Made by a program: the position numbers and the translations under genes | Assembly (NCBI GenBank): GCA_002862805.1 | Contig: PKEA01000074.1 | Coordinates: 1-50,714 of the forward strand | DNA length: 50,714 nt | Reading direction: 5' to 3' | Source: Flavobacteriaceae bacterium | GTDB lineage: Bacteria > Bacteroidota > Bacteroidia > Flavobacteriales > Flavobacteriaceae | The notes under the pieces: generated by a model | What the model was told of the DNA's origin: nothing | The model's input: the letters and a program-made list of their open reading frames with translations, nothing else | The model's database searches: none | Part shown: positions 33,785 through 43,472 of the stretch, one piece after another | Layout: every line of letters begins with the position of its first letter | How positions within the stretch are numbered: the first letter of the stretch is position 1

Positions 33785-33837
33785 TGCACTTTCGACACTT
33801 TCGACATTTTAAAAGTGCTGAAAGTGTCGAAAGTGCA
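33785..33837. repeat. Perfect 18-bp inverted repeat with nested CTTTCGACA repeats
   Basis: TGCACTTTCGACACTTTC (33785-33802) and GAAAGTGTCGAAAGTGCA (33820-33837) are exact reverse complements. The spacer is 17 bases. The nonamer CTTTCGACA is also repeated in tandem within the left half. There is no T run, so it is not an ordinary terminator. It lies between the DUF3987 and primase-like genes and could be a replication origin or a protein-binding site. Confidence 0.75.
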
Positions 33838-33864
33838 TAATGCAATTCAAAAAAAGATAAAACA

Positions 33865-34860
33865 ATGGAAATATATAAATTCGATACTAACAGAAAAAAT
33901 GCTAAATTTTGCCCTTGTGGAAAAGATAATAAAAACGGCAAATTTGTGCCATTTAAAGAATTTGAAAATTTCGGATATTGTCACAGTTGCACCACTTCAT
34001 TTCTTCCTAATGATGATGCGATTATTAAGCCTTACGAGCCTTTTGTAAAGCCTAAGTCTTCATTTCACGATTATGAACTTGTTAGCCAAAGTGGTAGAAA
34101 CTACAAACAAAATAATTTTGTACAATTCTTAAAAAGCTTGTTTACTGAGGAAGAAGTTAAAAATGCAGTGTTGAAATATTTAATAGGCACTTCAAAATAT
34201 TGGGAAGGCGCAACTATTTTTTGGCAAATTGATAATGCTCAAAAAGTAAGGCATGGAAAAGTAATGCTGTACAATCGTGAAACATGTAAAAGGGTTAAAA
34301 AAGCTGATGGGAAGGCTTATATAAGTAGCGTTAGAAGTATTTTAAAACTTAAAAATTTTAATTTAAACCAATGTTTATTTGGATTGCAATTAATTAACGA
34401 AACTAATCAAAAAACAATTGCAGTGGTTGAAAGTGAAAAAACTTGTGTTATCATGAGTATTTTTAAACCTGAATATACTTGGTTGGCTACTGGAATGAAA
34501 GGAGGCTTCAAATATGAAACATTAAAACCAATTAAGGACTATAAAATTATTGCGTTCCCAGATAAAAGTGAATATGCTGATTGGTTGAATAAAGCTACAG
34601 AATTAAATGCGTTAGGTTTTACAATTCATGTAAATGAATGGTTAGAGCTTTCTAATTATGCTGATGGAACCGATTTAGCGGACGTTTATATAGACGAAGT
34701 TAAAAACGGGTTATCTAATCAGAAAAACGTTTTAACGGACTATACAAGTACTGAAAAGACAGTTCACAGAATGGAGCAATTGAAACCTGAAATAAGATTA
34801 CTAATTGAAACGTTTGAATTAACGGATAGCTATGGAAATAAAATTAGGAAAATAATTTAG
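33865..34860 (+). CDS. Zinc-binding Toprim/primase-like protein of mobile element
   Basis: The 331-residue protein opens with a zinc-ribbon-like module (C16-x-C18 and C39-xx-C42 in FCPCGKDNKNG and GYCHSCT). A toprim-like domain follows from about 185: QKTIAVVESEKTCVIMS with the catalytic-type Glu, LATGMKGGF, and KIIAFPDKSEY with the Asp pair position. This resembles CHC2-type primases and the DUF6371 proteins of Bacteroidota elements. With the DUF3987 protein it probably forms a minimal priming system. A palindrome follows its stop codon, and the defence cargo begins about 580 bases later. Confidence 0.8.
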   Translation: MEIYKFDTNRKNAKFCPCGKDNKNGKFVPFKEFENFGYCHSCTTSFLPNDDAIIKPYEPFVKPKSSFHDYELVSQSGRNYKQNNFVQFLKSLFTEEEVKNAVLKYLIGTSKYWEGATIFWQIDNAQKVRHGKVMLYNRETCKRVKKADGKAYISSVRSILKLKNFNLNQCLFGLQLINETNQKTIAVVESEKTCVIMSIFKPEYTWLATGMKGGFKYETLKPIKDYKIIAFPDKSEYADWLNKATELNALGFTIHVNEWLELSNYADGTDLADVYIDEVKNGLSNQKNVLTDYTSTEKTVHRMEQLKPEIRLLIETFELTDSYGNKIRKII

Positions 34861-35441
34861 AACCAACAAACCATAAAAGTGGTTGCAACCACTTTTTTAA
34901 ACTACTGCATACACTGAATTCATTAGGTTTTTCAGTGTATTGCTTTGTTAAAACTAGTTGCAACCAAAATTTTTGATTAAAAATTAGTTGTAATACAGCA
35001 GATGTTTTTAAAATTAAATTTACACTTTTACAATTATAGTCATGAACCAATGATTAAAGACATTGGTAACATAAGATATTTATAAACTACACGTTTCAAT
35101 TTGCACCCATAAAGCCATATAAATCAGTTTTTTAAAAATAAAATAAAATAAAATAAAATAAAATATCTTTTACTCTAAATTTGGTTACCCTCCTTGCCCT
35201 ATAATTAATTGCATTATTTTACAGTATTTTTCTTCCTTTTACGGTTTTCCACATTTTTATATCATTACCTTTTTTATATATTTACAGTCAATAGGGTTTG
35301 CTATATAAAATAGTCCTTTTTGGAAAAATAATAATTATTGAAAGATAGCTATCACTAATATTGCCTTTGAAATATTTATTAATTATGGGAACATAAATAA
35401 TATATGATGGTATTAGGTAAAAATAAGGTATTGATATAAAA
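34861..35441. repeat. 581-base gene-free region: palindromes and AAATA microsatellite
   Basis: Three hairpins stand near the left end. They are a perfect 22-bp palindrome AAAAGTGGTTG/CAACCACTTTT (34875-34896), a perfect 10-bp hairpin ATACACTGAA/TTCAGTGTAT (34909-34918 and 34931-34940), and ATTTTT/AAAAAT near 34968-34985. GTTGCAACC occurs again at 34957-34965. Six tandem AAATA units occupy 35136-35165. The palindrome GATAGCTATC (35344-35353) lies 88 bases before the methyltransferase start and could be a control site. No gene is seen; the first palindrome probably also terminates the primase-like gene. Confidence 0.6.
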
Positions 35442-36734
35442 ATGAGAGAATTAAAATTTATTGATCTATTTGCTGGATTAGGTGGTTTTCACCTGGCCTT
35501 ACAAGATTTAGGTCATTCATGTGTTTTTGCAAGTGAATTAAATAGTGAGCTAAGAGTTTTATATGAAAAAAATCACAATACTAAAATTGAAGGTGATATT
35601 AATTTAGTTGATGTAAATCTCATTCCAAGTCATGATATACTTTGTGCTGGTTTTCCATGTCAACCATTTTCAAAAGCAGGTTCTCGATTAGGTTTAGAAG
35701 ATCCAAGAAATGGAAATTTATTTTATAAAATAGTAGAAATATTAAATCGTCATAAGCCAGAATTTGTGTTTTTAGAAAATGTTGCAAATCTAAAAGGACA
35801 TGATGATGGTAATACTTGGAAGGTAATTTATGATGAATTATCAAAATTATATGATGTAAATGAAGCAACTTTATCACCACATCATTTTGGAATTCCGCAG
35901 CATCGTTCCAGATTTTATATAGTTGGTCGTCTAAGAGAAAAAGGAGGTTTGCAAGACTTTACATTTCCTGCGAAAGAAGAAAGAGAAGATATAAGTATTC
36001 ATGATATTGTTATTCCAGAGGATAATGACTTTATGACATTCAAAGAAACTACAAAAAATCATTTAACGATTTGGCAAGAATTTTTAAATAATTTAAAACC
36101 TGAAGAAGTACCTAGATTCCCAATTTGGGCAATGGAATTTGGCGCAGATTACCCTTTTGAGGGAAAAGCACCTATAAAACTAGACGCTAAAGATTTAAAA
36201 AATAAAAGAGGGTCTTTTGGGACTTTAATAAAAGGAAACTCTTTTGACGATATGCTAAAATGCTTGCCAACTTATGCTCAGGATGGTTTAAAAATAAATC
36301 AATCAGAGTTTCCTGTTTGGAAAAAGTATTATATCCGAGCAAATAGAGCGTTTTACAAAAAACATAAAGAGTGGTTGGATAATTGGATTCCAAAAATATT
36401 AGAATTTGAGAATAGTCATCAAAAGTTTGAATGGAATTGTGGTGATAAAGGACCTCTAACTATCAATGACAAAATTGTACAATTCAGGCCATCAGGAATA
36501 AGAGTTAAGCAACCAACATATTCACCAGCTTTAGTCTTAACAACAACTCAAATTCCTATTTTTCCCTGGTTAGGTAGATATATGACTAGAAAGGAAGCTG
36601 CTAAATTACAATGTATGGAAGATTTAAATGAACTGCCACCTACAGTTGCAAAAGCATTTAGAGCTCTTGGGAATGCAGTTAATGTAGGTGTTGTGAAAAA
36701 AATAGCTATTAACTTGATTAGAGAGTATGAATAA
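35442..36734 (+). CDS. DNA cytosine-5 methyltransferase of the restriction module
   Basis: The 430-residue protein has the ordered motifs of C5 methyltransferases: motif I FIDLFAGLGGFHLAL (AdoMet binding), motif IV AGFPCQPFSKAG with the catalytic Cys73, motif VI ENV (112-114), motif VIII QHRSRFYIVG (153-162), and the C-terminal motif X region ALGNAVNVG. A target-recognition region of about 200 residues lies in between; the recognition sequence cannot be read from it. It presumably protects the host DNA from the downstream effectors. Its stop overlaps the start of the GHKL ATPase gene by 8 bases. Confidence 0.95.
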   Translation: MRELKFIDLFAGLGGFHLALQDLGHSCVFASELNSELRVLYEKNHNTKIEGDINLVDVNLIPSHDILCAGFPCQPFSKAGSRLGLEDPRNGNLFYKIVEILNRHKPEFVFLENVANLKGHDDGNTWKVIYDELSKLYDVNEATLSPHHFGIPQHRSRFYIVGRLREKGGLQDFTFPAKEEREDISIHDIVIPEDNDFMTFKETTKNHLTIWQEFLNNLKPEEVPRFPIWAMEFGADYPFEGKAPIKLDAKDLKNKRGSFGTLIKGNSFDDMLKCLPTYAQDGLKINQSEFPVWKKYYIRANRAFYKKHKEWLDNWIPKILEFENSHQKFEWNCGDKGPLTINDKIVQFRPSGIRVKQPTYSPALVLTTTQIPIFPWLGRYMTRKEAAKLQCMEDLNELPPTVAKAFRALGNAVNVGVVKKIAINLIREYE

Positions 36735-38262
36735 TATAGAAAATGTATCAATAAAAATCCAAACAGGAGTATATGGTCAATTCCGTAATTTAAATAATAC
36801 TCCTTGGTATGCTTTAGGAGAATATGTAGATAATGCTGTCCAAAGTTTTGAAAATAATAAATCAAGATTATTTGAAGCTAATGATAATAATTATCAGTTT
36901 GAAGTTAGGATCAATATTGACAAAGAAAATGATATTATTGAAATTTATGATAATGCAGCAGGAATTGATATAGATAATTTTCAAAGGGCTTTTGAACCAG
37001 CTAACATTCCTATTGATAATACTGGTTTACATGAATTTGGCATGGGTATGAAAACCGCTTCAATTTGGTTAGCTGATTTCTGGTCGGTAAGAACAGCAGC
37101 AATTGATGAAGATGAAGAAAGGTTGGTTGAATTTGACTTAAAAAAAGTATTAGCGGAAGAAAAAGAATTACTAGAAGTTGAAAATGTAAAGAAAGATATG
37201 ACAACCCATTTCACTCTTTTGACATTAACACAGCTTTCAAAAAATGCACCTTCTAATCATCAGATTGATAAAATAAAAAGACATTTATTAAGTATCTACA
37301 GGAAGTTTATTCGAAAAGGGGATATGAAACTTTTTATTAATAATGAAGAGTTAATTTATGAAGAACCTGAGGTTTTAAATGCTCCTTTTTATAACAATCC
37401 AAATGATGAGCCAATTGAATGGAAAAAAGAAATAAACTTTTCTTCTGGTAAATATAAGGCAAATGGTTTTATTGCTTTACTTAGTACAATGAGCACGAAT
37501 AAGGTTAATGGCATTTCTCTTTTTAGACGTGGTAGGGTTATTGAAGGAAGTCATGATGAAAAATATAGGCCTAAAGCACTTTGTGGTCAAGTAGGTTCTC
37601 CAAGATATAAAAGAATTTTTGGTGAATTAGAATTAGAAGGTTTTGCAGTTAGCTTTAATAAAGGAAGTTTCCAAGAACAAGATGATTTAGAAGCCTTAAT
37701 GGAAGCGCTAAAAGCAGAAATTTCAAGTAAAGATTTTGACTTATATAATCAAGCTGAAAAATATATAAAGCCAAAATCAGTTGAAGACAATAAAATTGTA
37801 GGAAAAAATATTGTAAACACTTTAAAGAAAACTTCTGATCGAGAAAATCTTAAAACTCAGTTAGACAATTCAATAAAACAAATTGAGAACAAAGATTTAG
37901 AGGCTAACAATGAAATATTTTATAAAAAAGCCGAAACAATTGATTCGCATGAAGATATTATTGAACTCAAAGGTGAAAAATATAAACTTATACTTGAATT
38001 AATCACAGAACCAAAAATTTCCGACTTGTACTCAATAAGAACTATTGAAGATGAGTTGTTTACGGAAAAAATTATATATAAAATAAATCTAGCCCATCCA
38101 TTTTTTACAAGATTTGAAAAATTAAAAAAGGAAGAAGACTATCAACCAATATTACTCATTATTAGGTCTCTTGTACTAGCAGAAATAATTGCACCTTCAC
38201 AAGGAACTAAGGCTGCGGGTAATGTTAGATTAAATTTTAATTCATTTATTAAAAACCTTTAG
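36727..38262 (+). CDS. GHKL (Hsp90/MutL/MORC-like) ATPase of the restriction module
   Basis: The 511-residue protein contains a Bergerat-fold ATP site. Motif I is ALGEYVDNAVQSF (Glu32, Asp35-Asn36), motif II IYDNAAGID (75-81), and the lid motif GLHEFGMGMKTASIW (100-114). A second alpha/beta domain follows, resembling the transducer domain of MutL/MORC proteins, with SLFRRGRVIEG. ATPases of this type linked to cytosine methylases and Z1 proteins were described as ancestors of eukaryotic MORC proteins (Iyer, Abhiman and Aravind). It probably acts as an ATP-driven clamp or remodeller in restriction. Coupled to the methyltransferase gene and 3 bases before the Z1 gene. Confidence 0.9.
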   Translation: MNNIENVSIKIQTGVYGQFRNLNNTPWYALGEYVDNAVQSFENNKSRLFEANDNNYQFEVRINIDKENDIIEIYDNAAGIDIDNFQRAFEPANIPIDNTGLHEFGMGMKTASIWLADFWSVRTAAIDEDEERLVEFDLKKVLAEEKELLEVENVKKDMTTHFTLLTLTQLSKNAPSNHQIDKIKRHLLSIYRKFIRKGDMKLFINNEELIYEEPEVLNAPFYNNPNDEPIEWKKEINFSSGKYKANGFIALLSTMSTNKVNGISLFRRGRVIEGSHDEKYRPKALCGQVGSPRYKRIFGELELEGFAVSFNKGSFQEQDDLEALMEALKAEISSKDFDLYNQAEKYIKPKSVEDNKIVGKNIVNTLKKTSDRENLKTQLDNSIKQIENKDLEANNEIFYKKAETIDSHEDIIELKGEKYKLILELITEPKISDLYSIRTIEDELFTEKIIYKINLAHPFFTRFEKLKKEEDYQPILLIIRSLVLAEIIAPSQGTKAAGNVRLNFNSFIKNL

Positions 38263-38265
38263 AAC

Positions 38266-40431
38266 ATGTCAGAAGAAATTATAATAATCAATAATAGTGA
38301 AGCTAAATTTAATGTGGTTAAAGGTCCAAGAACTATTGATCTACTAGATAGATTAACACAATTAGATAGTGAGGAAAAAGACACGTTATTGAATGAATCA
38401 GAAAGTATATTAACTAATTGTATTAATCCTATAGATACAATTGGAAGTACAACTGGAATCGCTGTTGGATATGTTCAAAGCGGTAAAACAATGTCATTTA
38501 CAACGCTAACAGCTTTGGCAATTGACAATGGTTTTCGAATTATAATTTATTTTGCAGGTATTAAAATTAATTTATTAGAACAAACTACAAATCGCTTAAA
38601 GAAAGACCTTTTAACAGATTCTAGTAATAGTAGGTTTTTTAAAGTATATCCAAGTCCAACGATTAAAGATAATGTTCATTTAAAAATCAAAAGTGCATTA
38701 TTATTGAATCATAAACCTGCAATATTAATTACAGTTTTAAAACACTATAAGCATATTTCAGAGTTAACTAAAATCTTCGAAACTTTTGAGGTAAAAGGAG
38801 CACTTGGAAATAATGGAGTAATGATTATTGATGATGAGGCTGACCAAGCAAGTTTAAATACATATGGTAGAAAAAATAGTAAAAGCGAAGATTGGGAGGA
38901 AGATGAGTTTAGTTCAACCTATTCAAGTATTTTAAATTTAAGAGCAGCTATTCCAAATCATTCTTACATTCAATATACAGCTACTCCACAAGGTCCGTTA
39001 CTGATTAACATCATGGATTTGCTTTCACCTAAATTTCATAAGGTGTTAACACCAGGTAAATCATACACTGGAGGTAAAACTTTTTTTATAGAAAACACAG
39101 ATTTAATTATTACCATTCCAGAGAATGAAGTGTATCATCATAAAAAAAATCAACTCACTGAATGTCCACAAAGTTTGATAAATGCTTTTCAAGTTTTCTT
39201 GTGTGGTGTAGCAATTACGGTTAATATTCAAGGGAAGGAAAAATTTTTATCAATGTTAGTGCATGCTGACAGTCTAAAGGATGTTAGTAGGCAATTTTAT
39301 GATTGGGTAAAAATGCTCAAAGACAGTTGGGAGGATCGTCTACAATTACCTGATGGTGATCCAAGTAAAAAAGAACTAATAGAACAATTTAAAGATAATT
39401 ATGCAGAAGCTGTTCGAAGAATTGAAAATCCACCTGCTTTTAATGAAGTAATAGTTGAAGTTTTGCAAGTTATACTTGATACAAACATTGAAATAGTTAT
39501 TGCAGGTTCAAAAGAGATTGATTGGAGTAATGCTTCTGCTCACATTTTAGTAGGTGCAGATATGTTAAATCGAGGGTATACAGTTGAAGGTTTAATGGTT
39601 TCTTACATGCCTAGATATAGCTTAGGTAAGTCAAATGCAGATACAATCCAGCAGCGTTGTCGTTTCTTTGGATATAAAAAGAACTTCATTGATAGCTGTA
39701 GAGTTTTTCTTCCTAATGAATCAATACTAGAATATAGAGAGTATGTTGAACATGAAGAGATTTTCAGAACAAATTTAAAGGAACATTCATTAGAAGAATA
39801 TGAGCAACTTTTAATTTTAAGTGGAAATGTAAATCCTACTAGAAACAATATCTTATCTGTTGACTTGATAAAACATAAGCTAAGTGGATGGAGACAACTT
39901 AATGCTTTACAGTATCTTGATGAAAATATTATTTTTATAGAAGATTTTATCGCCAATAATACTTTTATAAACTTTGAGGATTTTGGTACACCAGACAGGC
40001 GTCATAGGTACATCAAAATAGAAGTAAACAAAGCAATTGAATTTTTTAAAAATTTCAAAATTGCTAATATGCCGGATGCTCTTCGTAAATCATCCACGAT
40101 TCAATATCTTAGATATTTAGCTGATATAAAAGAAGTAAGTCATGTTTACATATTTGAAATGGCTTTTGAAGTAACTGGAGGTCGTAAAAGAAGTTTAGTG
40201 TCTGATGGTGATAAATTTAAAATAAATAACATTTTCTCAGGTCGTGCTCTATCAGGTAGTGACAAATATCCAGGCGACAAGGGTATAAAGTTTGATGATT
40301 CAATTTGTATTCAAATTCATAGAGTAAGATTGAAACATGATTCAATGCAATGGGATAATAAACTGGTATATACATTTGGTATTTATTATCCTGAAGATTT
40401 TTCCCATTCATTTGTTGGTATTAATAAATAA
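38266..40431 (+). CDS. Z1-domain superfamily-II-type ATPase
   Basis: The 721-residue protein has a P-loop GYVQSGKT (residues 68-75), a DEAD-like box IIDDEADQAS (188-197), the motif III-like QYTATPQGP, and the helicase-C-like ILVGADMLNRGYTVEGL with QQRCRFFGY containing the arginine-finger-type residues. These are the hallmarks of the Z1 domain, a helicase-like ATPase found in restriction systems with GHKL ATPases and methylases. It likely moves or remodels DNA for the nuclease subunit. The next gene begins 4 bases after its stop. Confidence 0.92.
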   Translation: MSEEIIIINNSEAKFNVVKGPRTIDLLDRLTQLDSEEKDTLLNESESILTNCINPIDTIGSTTGIAVGYVQSGKTMSFTTLTALAIDNGFRIIIYFAGIKINLLEQTTNRLKKDLLTDSSNSRFFKVYPSPTIKDNVHLKIKSALLLNHKPAILITVLKHYKHISELTKIFETFEVKGALGNNGVMIIDDEADQASLNTYGRKNSKSEDWEEDEFSSTYSSILNLRAAIPNHSYIQYTATPQGPLLINIMDLLSPKFHKVLTPGKSYTGGKTFFIENTDLIITIPENEVYHHKKNQLTECPQSLINAFQVFLCGVAITVNIQGKEKFLSMLVHADSLKDVSRQFYDWVKMLKDSWEDRLQLPDGDPSKKELIEQFKDNYAEAVRRIENPPAFNEVIVEVLQVILDTNIEIVIAGSKEIDWSNASAHILVGADMLNRGYTVEGLMVSYMPRYSLGKSNADTIQQRCRFFGYKKNFIDSCRVFLPNESILEYREYVEHEEIFRTNLKEHSLEEYEQLLILSGNVNPTRNNILSVDLIKHKLSGWRQLNALQYLDENIIFIEDFIANNTFINFEDFGTPDRRHRYIKIEVNKAIEFFKNFKIANMPDALRKSSTIQYLRYLADIKEVSHVYIFEMAFEVTGGRKRSLVSDGDKFKINNIFSGRALSGSDKYPGDKGIKFDDSICIQIHRVRLKHDSMQWDNKLVYTFGIYYPEDFSHSFVGINK

Positions 40432-40435
40432 CTCT

Positions 40436-41419
40436 ATGCAGTCAATTTTTAAAATATTTTCTAATTTAAAGAGTGAGATACCTGAAGATAAAGATGGTTT
40501 TTCAATTGCTAGTTTACCTAGAATTAAAAGCCATAAAATTGGTTTATCAAAAGAAGGTTTACCATTATTTTTTATTAAATGCGAGGAAGTCTCAACTGAA
40601 AAAGTTTTAGATTATAATTTAGAATCTATTTCAATACGTTTTAATCAAAAATGTAAATTAAAAGCTAAAGACAAAAAAAATACTGAAGGTAATTATACTA
40701 TAATTGCTCTCAAGACAGATTCTGTTGACTTACAAGAATATTTTTTAAATATAATATACTTTGTTGTTTTAAAATTACCTGAAATTGCAAAGTTAAAAGA
40801 ACTTAAAATTGAGTTAGAAAATTTAATTATTCTGTTTACCAAATTTTCAAAATTGCCAACAAAGTCTATCCAAGGTCTTTGGGCTGAAATATTGGTTATT
40901 GAACAATCACATAATCCAGAATATTTAATAAAATCCTGGCACGTTTCTCCAAAAGATAAATTTGATTTTAATGATGGGATAGATAAGATTGAAGTCAAAA
41001 GTACAGCTAAGAGTAAAAGAATTCATAGTTTTTCTACGGAACAGTTAAACCCTAATGAAAACTCAAAACTAATTATTGCTTCAGTATTTGCAGTAGAAAC
41101 AGGTAAGGGTAAATCAATATTTGATTTAGTAAAATCAATTGCTGATAAAATAGAAAATAATGATGTTATAAACAGAATTAATGAAGTAATTATCGATACT
41201 TTAGGCAGTGACTTTGAGAAATCATTTGAACATTTTTTTGATTATCAATTGGCAATAGACACAGTCGCTTTTTTTGAAAGTGAAACAGTACCTAAAATTG
41301 ATATGACATTCATTAGTAAAGAAGTTTCAAATGTTCATTTTGATAGTGATTTGTCTAATGTTGAACAATTGAAGAAAATAAAAGGCAATTCTTTATTGCA
41401 TAAAACTTTAATGGAATAA
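40436..41419 (+). CDS. DUF4420-like PD-(D/E)XK nuclease candidate
   Basis: Starting at the ATG at 40436 (in-frame sequence upstream belongs to the end of the Z1 gene), the 327-residue protein shows the helix GLWAEILVIEQ (Glu151), then WHVSPKDKFDFNDGIDKIEVKSTAKSKR. Asp177 and E186-V-K188 form a PD-(D/E)XK centre. This is the pattern of the PF14390/DUF4420 family, which accompanies Z1 proteins. It is the best candidate for the DNA-cutting subunit of this restriction module. It follows the Z1 gene by 4 bases and precedes an unrecognised gene by 20. Confidence 0.85.
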   Translation: MQSIFKIFSNLKSEIPEDKDGFSIASLPRIKSHKIGLSKEGLPLFFIKCEEVSTEKVLDYNLESISIRFNQKCKLKAKDKKNTEGNYTIIALKTDSVDLQEYFLNIIYFVVLKLPEIAKLKELKIELENLIILFTKFSKLPTKSIQGLWAEILVIEQSHNPEYLIKSWHVSPKDKFDFNDGIDKIEVKSTAKSKRIHSFSTEQLNPNENSKLIIASVFAVETGKGKSIFDLVKSIADKIENNDVINRINEVIIDTLGSDFEKSFEHFFDYQLAIDTVAFFESETVPKIDMTFISKEVSNVHFDSDLSNVEQLKKIKGNSLLHKTLME

Positions 41420-41439
41420 TAAGTTAGATCAATAAAAGC

Positions 41440-42165
41440 ATGAGAAACATATTAGCAAAAGAACTTAAAATAAAATTCGTTGAAACTCTTAATAATTGTA
41501 AGAGTTTTAGTTATGAGGAGGGTAATCCTTTTCTAATTAAAATTTGCGAACAACAATATTTTGTTTTTCTAAAAAATTTATCCCCAGCATATTTTAAAAA
41601 ATCTCCTGATGTAACTCGAGTTCAATTACCATTTAGTGATCATTTTGATAAAATTTTCAAAGCAAATATACCTTTTGTAATACTTGGGTACGATGTTGAT
41701 AATGATACGATGGTATCTTGGAATCCATCAAAAACGAAGGATAGATTAAATGCAAAAAACAATGTTTCTCTATATTCAAGAAATTCATTGCAATCAAATA
41801 TTAATAAAAATGAATTAAAAACTGGAGAATTATCAAATGGTGAGAAAATAATTCTTTTTAGAAGGGAAAATTTAGATATTTTTTTTGAAAAATTACCGAA
41901 TTTATTTACTGACAATCAAATTGAGTTAAAAGAAAAAATTGATATTGTTTCGGAGCCTCCAGAAGTACTAAGTCCAGGTAAACTATCGAAAATAACTGAT
42001 ATACATATTTTAGATTTAATAAATCCATTATTAGAAAATAATAAGGTTCTTCAAGCTGTAGAGGTTTGCACAAAGTATTATTCTGATAAATATCCAACTA
42101 TGACGTTCAAAGAATGGTTTACGCTAATCAACAATTTATATAAAAAAACAAATACAGATTCTTGA
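41440..42165 (+). CDS. Unrecognised fifth gene of the restriction module
   Basis: The 241-residue protein is not one I can place. Residues 20-105 are beta-rich and aromatic (NPFLIKICEQQYFVFLKNL, then RVQLPFSDHFDKIF, FVILGYDVDNDTMVSWNP). A polar segment with LYSRNSLQSN follows, then a helical C-terminus ending LEVCTKYYSDKYPTMTFKEW-like sequence. The first half could be a small DNA- or base-recognition module, but there is no catalytic signature. The 20-base spacing to the nuclease candidate and shared direction make it part of the same operon; the SIR2 gene starts 83 bases further on. Confidence 0.75.
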   Translation: MRNILAKELKIKFVETLNNCKSFSYEEGNPFLIKICEQQYFVFLKNLSPAYFKKSPDVTRVQLPFSDHFDKIFKANIPFVILGYDVDNDTMVSWNPSKTKDRLNAKNNVSLYSRNSLQSNINKNELKTGELSNGEKIILFRRENLDIFFEKLPNLFTDNQIELKEKIDIVSEPPEVLSPGKLSKITDIHILDLINPLLENNKVLQAVEVCTKYYSDKYPTMTFKEWFTLINNLYKKTNTDS

Positions 42166-42248
42166 AAAATAAACGCTCAATAAAGAAAAGTTGTATCTAA
42201 ATTTTAAGTTGTTAGAAGTTTTGAGAGTAAAATAAAAAAACAAATGAA

Positions 42249-43472
42249 ATGATAAATTATCACGACCCAATAAAGCATATAAAATTTTTAAGACAAACTT
42301 TATCTCAAGATAAAAAACCAATTGGTTTTTTTATTTCTGCTGGCTGTCCATTATCTGTAAATATGCCAGAGGGTCAGTGGCCCTTAATTGCAGATGTTGC
42401 AGGTCTTACAAAGTTTATAAAAGAAGAATTGTCATCCAAAACTGATGAAGCAAATACATTTGACAAATTGCTTACGGAAGTAGCCTTATCAAAGAAAAGT
42501 GTTGAAAATATTGAGGATATTTTAAGTTTTATTAGAGGTTTAAAAGAAGTATCTATTGGTAATACTGTTAGAGGTTTTTCAGAAGAAGATCTGATTACTT
42601 TAGAAAAAGATATTTGCAATAAAATTGTAAATAAATTGGATGTTCTCCTTCCAGACAAAGAATCTCCATATCATAAATTAGCAAAATGGATATCAATTGA
42701 TAGAGAGAAACCAATAGAAGTTTTTACTACTAATTATGATTTATTATTAGAACAAGCTTTCGAAGATTTATCTGTTCCATATTTTGACGGATTTGTTGGT
42801 TCTCGACAATCATTTTTTGATTTGAGAGCAGTTGAAGATAATTTAATACCTAAACATTGGACAAGATTATGGAAAATACACGGCTCTATAAACTGGTTTC
42901 AGAAAGAAAATAAGGAAGTGTTTCGTTCGAGTAGGACTAGTGAAATTGATGCTTCACATTTAATATATCCTTCACATCTAAAATATGAGCAAAGTAGAAA
43001 AATGCCATATTTAGCTCTTATTGACCAATTGAATCATTTTTTAAGAATACCAAATTCATTACTTATTTTTTCAGGATATTCTTTTAATGATGAACATTTA
43101 AATGATACTATTTTGAGTGCTTTAAAAGCAAATCCAAACAGTATGGTAATAGCGATGATGTTTAATACATTGACTTACACAGAGGAAAAAAACCAAATTG
43201 AAAGATATCCAAAAGCAGTACAGTTGGCATTAAATAGAGGTAATTTAGCAATATGGGCAGATGACGAAGCAATTATTGGTACGGTAAGGGGAAAATGGAA
43301 AACAGTTGGTGAATTTGAACCAGATGATAATTTAGCTGAATGTATTGTGAAATTAGGAGCAACAGATACTGAACCAGAAAGTTTAAATTTAAAACTTGGA
43401 GATTTCTCAAAACTTGGAGATTTTCTTCAAGCATTAATTGGATACAATCAAACAAAATTGGATGAAAAATAA
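42249..43472 (+). CDS. SIR2-family NADase-type defence protein
   Basis: The 407-residue protein has an N-terminal nucleotide-binding segment IGFFISAGCPLSVN (25-38), the catalytic-core FTTNYD (159-164; Asn162), the His motif KIHGSINWF (His211) and LLIFSGYSFNDEHL (about 271-284). These belong to SIR2-like domains that hydrolyse NAD+ in abortive-infection systems. The insert between the first and second motifs is helical. The gene overlaps the HerA gene by 11 bases, which points to a SIR2-HerA system in which both proteins form one complex. Activity is inferred from family members. Confidence 0.92.
   Translation: MINYHDPIKHIKFLRQTLSQDKKPIGFFISAGCPLSVNMPEGQWPLIADVAGLTKFIKEELSSKTDEANTFDKLLTEVALSKKSVENIEDILSFIRGLKEVSIGNTVRGFSEEDLITLEKDICNKIVNKLDVLLPDKESPYHKLAKWISIDREKPIEVFTTNYDLLLEQAFEDLSVPYFDGFVGSRQSFFDLRAVEDNLIPKHWTRLWKIHGSINWFQKENKEVFRSSRTSEIDASHLIYPSHLKYEQSRKMPYLALIDQLNHFLRIPNSLLIFSGYSFNDEHLNDTILSALKANPNSMVIAMMFNTLTYTEEKNQIERYPKAVQLALNRGNLAIWADDEAIIGTVRGKWKTVGEFEPDDNLAECIVKLGATDTEPESLNLKLGDFSKLGDFLQALIGYNQTKLDEK

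Noticed and set aside
33722..34048. 108-aa frame on the plus strand
   Set aside because: It crosses the end of the DUF3987 gene, the inverted repeat and the start of the primase-like gene in another frame, and its composition is not protein-like.
34844..35050. 68-aa frame on the minus strand
   Set aside because: It covers the palindromes after the primase-like gene and has no protein features.
35136..35165. AAATA tandem repeat considered as CRISPR or iterons
   Set aside because: It is a simple five-base microsatellite with no spacers.
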